Part shown: positions 22,477 to 24,492 of the stretch, one piece after another
How the letters are laid out: every line of letters begins with the position of its first letter
How positions within the stretch are numbered: position 1 is the first letter of the stretch
NCBI GenBank assembly: GCA_028872645.1
Contig: JAPKDK010000012.1
Coordinates: 1-24,492 of the forward strand
DNA: 24,492 nucleotides
Source of the DNA: Verrucomicrobiota bacterium
GTDB lineage: Bacteria > Verrucomicrobiota > Verrucomicrobiia > Limisphaerales > UBA1100
Direction of reading: 5' to 3'
The notes under the pieces: generated by a model
Told to the model about the DNA's origin: nothing
Database searches by the model: none
The model's input: the letters and a program-made list of their open reading frames with translations, nothing else
Position numbers and translations under genes: made by a program

Positions 22477-22896
22477 TCACCCGAGCCACAAAAGCAGGCA
22501 AATCTGCACCGCGGTGACCGCCGCCAGTAGGGCCCACACGGCGGCTTCGCGCGTGGAGAGTCGCTGCTGCTGCACGGTGCCGAGCCAGAATCGCAGCTTC
22601 ACCGAGCCGAGCCCAAGCACGTCGCCATTGGTGAGCGGTTGGTCGTCGGTCATTGGCTCGTCATTCACCATCACGCTGGCCTTGGACACGCGCCGCAACT
22701 GAAAGCGATTATCGTCGTTCAGCGCAATCATCACATGATGCTCCCACACTCCCTCCTCCTCAATACGCAGCGTGCAATCGCCACCGCGGCCGAGTCGCAC
22801 AGGAAATTGATCAGTCCAAATGTAATGCCGCCGCGGCTGGCCGGTGAGAAACTGAATTTGCGCAAGGCAGGGTGGGCTGGTTTCGGGAGTTTGCAT
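22477..22896 (-). CDS. FHA-domain protein with C-terminal membrane anchor
   Basis: The 139-residue protein has a forkhead-associated domain (about 28-105): FPVRLGRGGDCTLRI, then GVWEHHVMIALNDDNRFQLRRV and MVNDEPMTDDQPLTNGDVLGLGSVKLRF. FHA domains bind phosphothreonine peptides. The GR and N positions are present, but the usual serine of the SxxH motif is replaced (WEHH), so binding strength is uncertain. The C-terminal 22 residues (AAVWALLAAVTAVQICLLLWLG) form a tail anchor that would hold the domain on the cytoplasmic face of the membrane. The gene starts 2 bases after the Lpt permease stop. I start at 22896; a longer frame to 22968 overlaps the permease. It may recruit a phosphorylated partner to the membrane. 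Confidence 0.85.
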   Translation of the reverse strand: MQTPETSPPCLAQIQFLTGQPRRHYIWTDQFPVRLGRGGDCTLRIEEEGVWEHHVMIALNDDNRFQLRRVSKASVMVNDEPMTDDQPLTNGDVLGLGSVKLRFWLGTVQQQRLSTREAAVWALLAAVTAVQICLLLWLG

Positions 22897-22898
22897 TT

Positions 22899-24398
22899 TT
22901 AGCTGCCGCGATTGGCGCGGGCCAGCATCCACATGCCGGCGCCTTGAAAGAGGAACACGGGAATCCACACGATGAGGTGCGGGTGATATTGCGGCTGGTT
23001 CGCGAGCGCCTGCCCGAGGATGATGAAGCTATAATAAATCAAAATTAAAACTAATGCCATGGCCATGCCGGCGGTGGTCTCGCGCCGGTGCGCGCGGATG
23101 CCCAGCGGGATGCTCACCAGCGTGAAGCCGATGGCGGCAAAGGAAAAAGAAATCTGCCGGTGCAGTTGCACCTTAAGCGGCGTGCGATCCAGCTCGAGGC
23201 GATCGCCGGGGTGCAATGTGCCTCCGATGATTTCAGCGACGAGATAGGTTGGCGTTTTTTCGTGGGTGATGCGCGCGCGGCCGATGGGTTTGCCGTGGCG
23301 CGTCACTTGGTATTCGGTGTCCGGTGCGGGCGCATCGACGGTGGCGTAATGGACGAGCGCGACGGAGCCGTTTTGGTCCAAATTGATAATCTCGCCATGG
23401 CGAATCATTTCGCGGCGCAACTGGTTGAACGTGAGATAGCTTAGTTTGGGCTTAAAGGCTTGCCGGCCCAAATTCGCCAGCATGATGGGCAGCACAATTT
23501 CTCCGCCGGCCATCGGCATCCACTCGGGGGAATTCGGGAACAGATCGGGCTCTTCCTCTTCCGGTTCAGGCACGGTATTCGTGGCCGCTGCGTTATTGGT
23601 GGTTGCGAGGTTGTTGGTGGTTGCGAGGTTGTTGGTGGTTGCGAGGTTGTTGGTGGTTGCGAGGTTGTTGGTGGTTGGAGGCTCGGGTTCTCCGCCTTCG
23701 TCCTCGCCGCCGAACACGGTTCCCAGTTTATCTGCGCGCACATTGACTTGTGCGTTGATGAGGCGAAAGAGGTACTGTTTGGATTTCGGATCATAGCTTA
23801 CCTCGCCTCGCGCGGCTCGGGTGCGCTGGATGAGTTCGCCGTCCTCAATGCGATTGAGCAGAATCCGTTTCATTTCCCAGTGGCGCTCATCCGTACCCTG
23901 CTCCAGTTCGCCGATATAAATCACGTAGCCGGGTACTTCAGAGACAAAGGTATTGGCCGAAAGTAGTTTGGCGGGATTGGAAAGCGCGAGGTCGTACACT
24001 AGTTCCTTGTACGCCGTGCGGCAGCGCGGGGCGATGGAAAGATTAATCCACGCGCATAATCCGCTGAACACCACCGCCAGCAACAACACCGGTGCCACGA
24101 GGCTCACGAGGCTTACGCCCCCCGCGCGCGCGGCGGTGAGTTCCTGATCCGCACTAAACCGCCCGAACACCAGCAGCATCGCCGTTAGCAACCCCATCGG
24201 TAGCGAGAAGGAAATCACAAACGGAATCAGTAGCACAAACGCCTTGCCCACGCCCATGAGCGAAGCCTGCCCGCGTACCACCAGCATCAGCACTTCCTTC
24301 ATGGCGTTGCCCATCAGCAGCACGGCCGTGAACACCCCCACCGTCAGCACCAGCGTAGCCAGCACTTCCCGCAGCAAATACCGATGCAGTGTTTTCAT
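22899..24398 (-). CDS. LptF/LptG-family lipopolysaccharide transport permease
   Basis: LptF and LptG pair with the LptB ATPase to extract lipopolysaccharide from the inner membrane. The 499-residue protein starts MKTLHRYLLREVLATLVLTVGVF and has the family layout: three N-terminal helices (about 10-120), a large periplasmic beta-jellyroll part, and three C-terminal helices. The motif FGRFSADQELTAARAGGVS is a hallmark of the cytoplasmic coupling region. Which of LptF or LptG it is cannot be decided. The ATG at 24398 gives the family start; a GTG at 24467 would add 23 basic residues. The periplasmic domain is enlarged by a loop holding an 18-base tandem repeat (TTNNLA units) followed by an acidic PEPEEEEPD stretch. 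It heads a five-gene unit with FHA, accA, manA and a holin-like gene. Confidence 0.92.
   Translation of the reverse strand: MKTLHRYLLREVLATLVLTVGVFTAVLLMGNAMKEVLMLVVRGQASLMGVGKAFVLLIPFVISFSLPMGLLTAMLLVFGRFSADQELTAARAGGVSLVSLVAPVLLLAVVFSGLCAWINLSIAPRCRTAYKELVYDLALSNPAKLLSANTFVSEVPGYVIYIGELEQGTDERHWEMKRILLNRIEDGELIQRTRAARGEVSYDPKSKQYLFRLINAQVNVRADKLGTVFGGEDEGGEPEPPTTNNLATTNNLATTNNLATTNNLATTNNAAATNTVPEPEEEEPDLFPNSPEWMPMAGGEIVLPIMLANLGRQAFKPKLSYLTFNQLRREMIRHGEIINLDQNGSVALVHYATVDAPAPDTEYQVTRHGKPIGRARITHEKTPTYLVAEIIGGTLHPGDRLELDRTPLKVQLHRQISFSFAAIGFTLVSIPLGIRAHRRETTAGMAMALVLILIYYSFIILGQALANQPQYHPHLIVWIPVFLFQGAGMWMLARANRGS
23592..23681 (-). repeat. 18-base tandem repeat inside the Lpt permease gene
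   Basis: Five tandem 18-base units (coding strand CTCGCAACCACCAACAAC), three identical in the centre with the first and last slightly altered. Each unit encodes six residues with period ATTNNL, keeping the reading frame. The unit length is a multiple of three, so copy-number changes would lengthen or shorten the periplasmic loop without frameshift. Confidence 0.9.
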
Positions 24399-24492
24399 TA
24401 TGAACTCGCGATACAACTTGCGAAACCCATCCAGCCGCAATTTACGCCAAGCGCGCGTCCGTGTCACGTGGGGAAAACTGGAGTGAAAAAAC

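Noticed and set aside
23592..23681. CRISPR array because of evenly spaced repeats
   Set aside because: Units are contiguous with no spacers, in frame inside the Lpt permease, and no cas genes are present.

Overview
The window looks like chromosomal DNA of a free-living Gram-negative bacterium of the Planctomycetes–Verrucomicrobia group, most likely a Verrucomicrobia lineage such as Limisphaerales/Pedosphaerales. This is inferred from gene content: tandem DUF1080 proteins, a type II pseudopilin with the ADG motif common in this group, a WKQFRGP-type PQQ propeller, an LPS-transport permease and a dispersed palindromic repeat. No prophage, insertion sequence, CRISPR array, toxin–antitoxin pair or rRNA was seen. 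Coding density is high and no gene-free stretch exceeds 300 bases.

Layout: (1) 65-1401 (+) two secreted DUF1080 paralogues. (2) 1462-3949 (-) a two-gene unit made of a pseudopilin fused to a thioredoxin-like domain, followed by a TAXI-family solute receptor. (3) 4073-6527 (+) hemB overlapping an unrecognised 481-residue protein. (4) 6446-8511 (-) a Sel1/LysM lipoprotein and an MscS channel, the channel gene overlapping the tail of unit 3. (5) 8495-11413 (+) an unknown lipoprotein and a TerB/AI-2E-type membrane protein. (6) 11433-13801 (-) a HEAT-like secreted protein and a PQQ propeller protein. (7) 13941-16153 (-) a secreted protein, an ECF sigma factor and a zinc-type anti-sigma factor. (8) 16261-17012 (-) a small coiled-coil ORF, tRNA-Gly(GCC) and a Dabb protein. 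(9) 17138-20016 (+) recA, a FIST-domain protein and trmB. (10) 20020-24398 (-) an LptF/LptG permease, an FHA protein, accA, manA and a holin-like membrane protein.

Most genes are packed into units with ATGA overlaps or gaps of 2-25 bases. The functions are mostly housekeeping: haem, fatty-acid and mannose metabolism, DNA repair, tRNA modification and envelope biogenesis. Layered on these are several unusual domain combinations: pseudopilin–thioredoxin, TerB–AI-2E, LysM inside Sel1, and a repeat-expanded LptF/G.

The most interesting window-wide signal is in the start regions. At least four transcription-unit heads, and accA inside its cluster, carry a TTG-type -35, a 17-18 base spacer and a TAnnnT -10 ending only 6-9 bases before the ATG, with no Shine-Dalgarno sequence. 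That arrangement predicts leaderless transcripts. By contrast recA and the TerB/AI-2E gene have normal Shine-Dalgarno sequences, and hemB has one separated from its start by a small hairpin.
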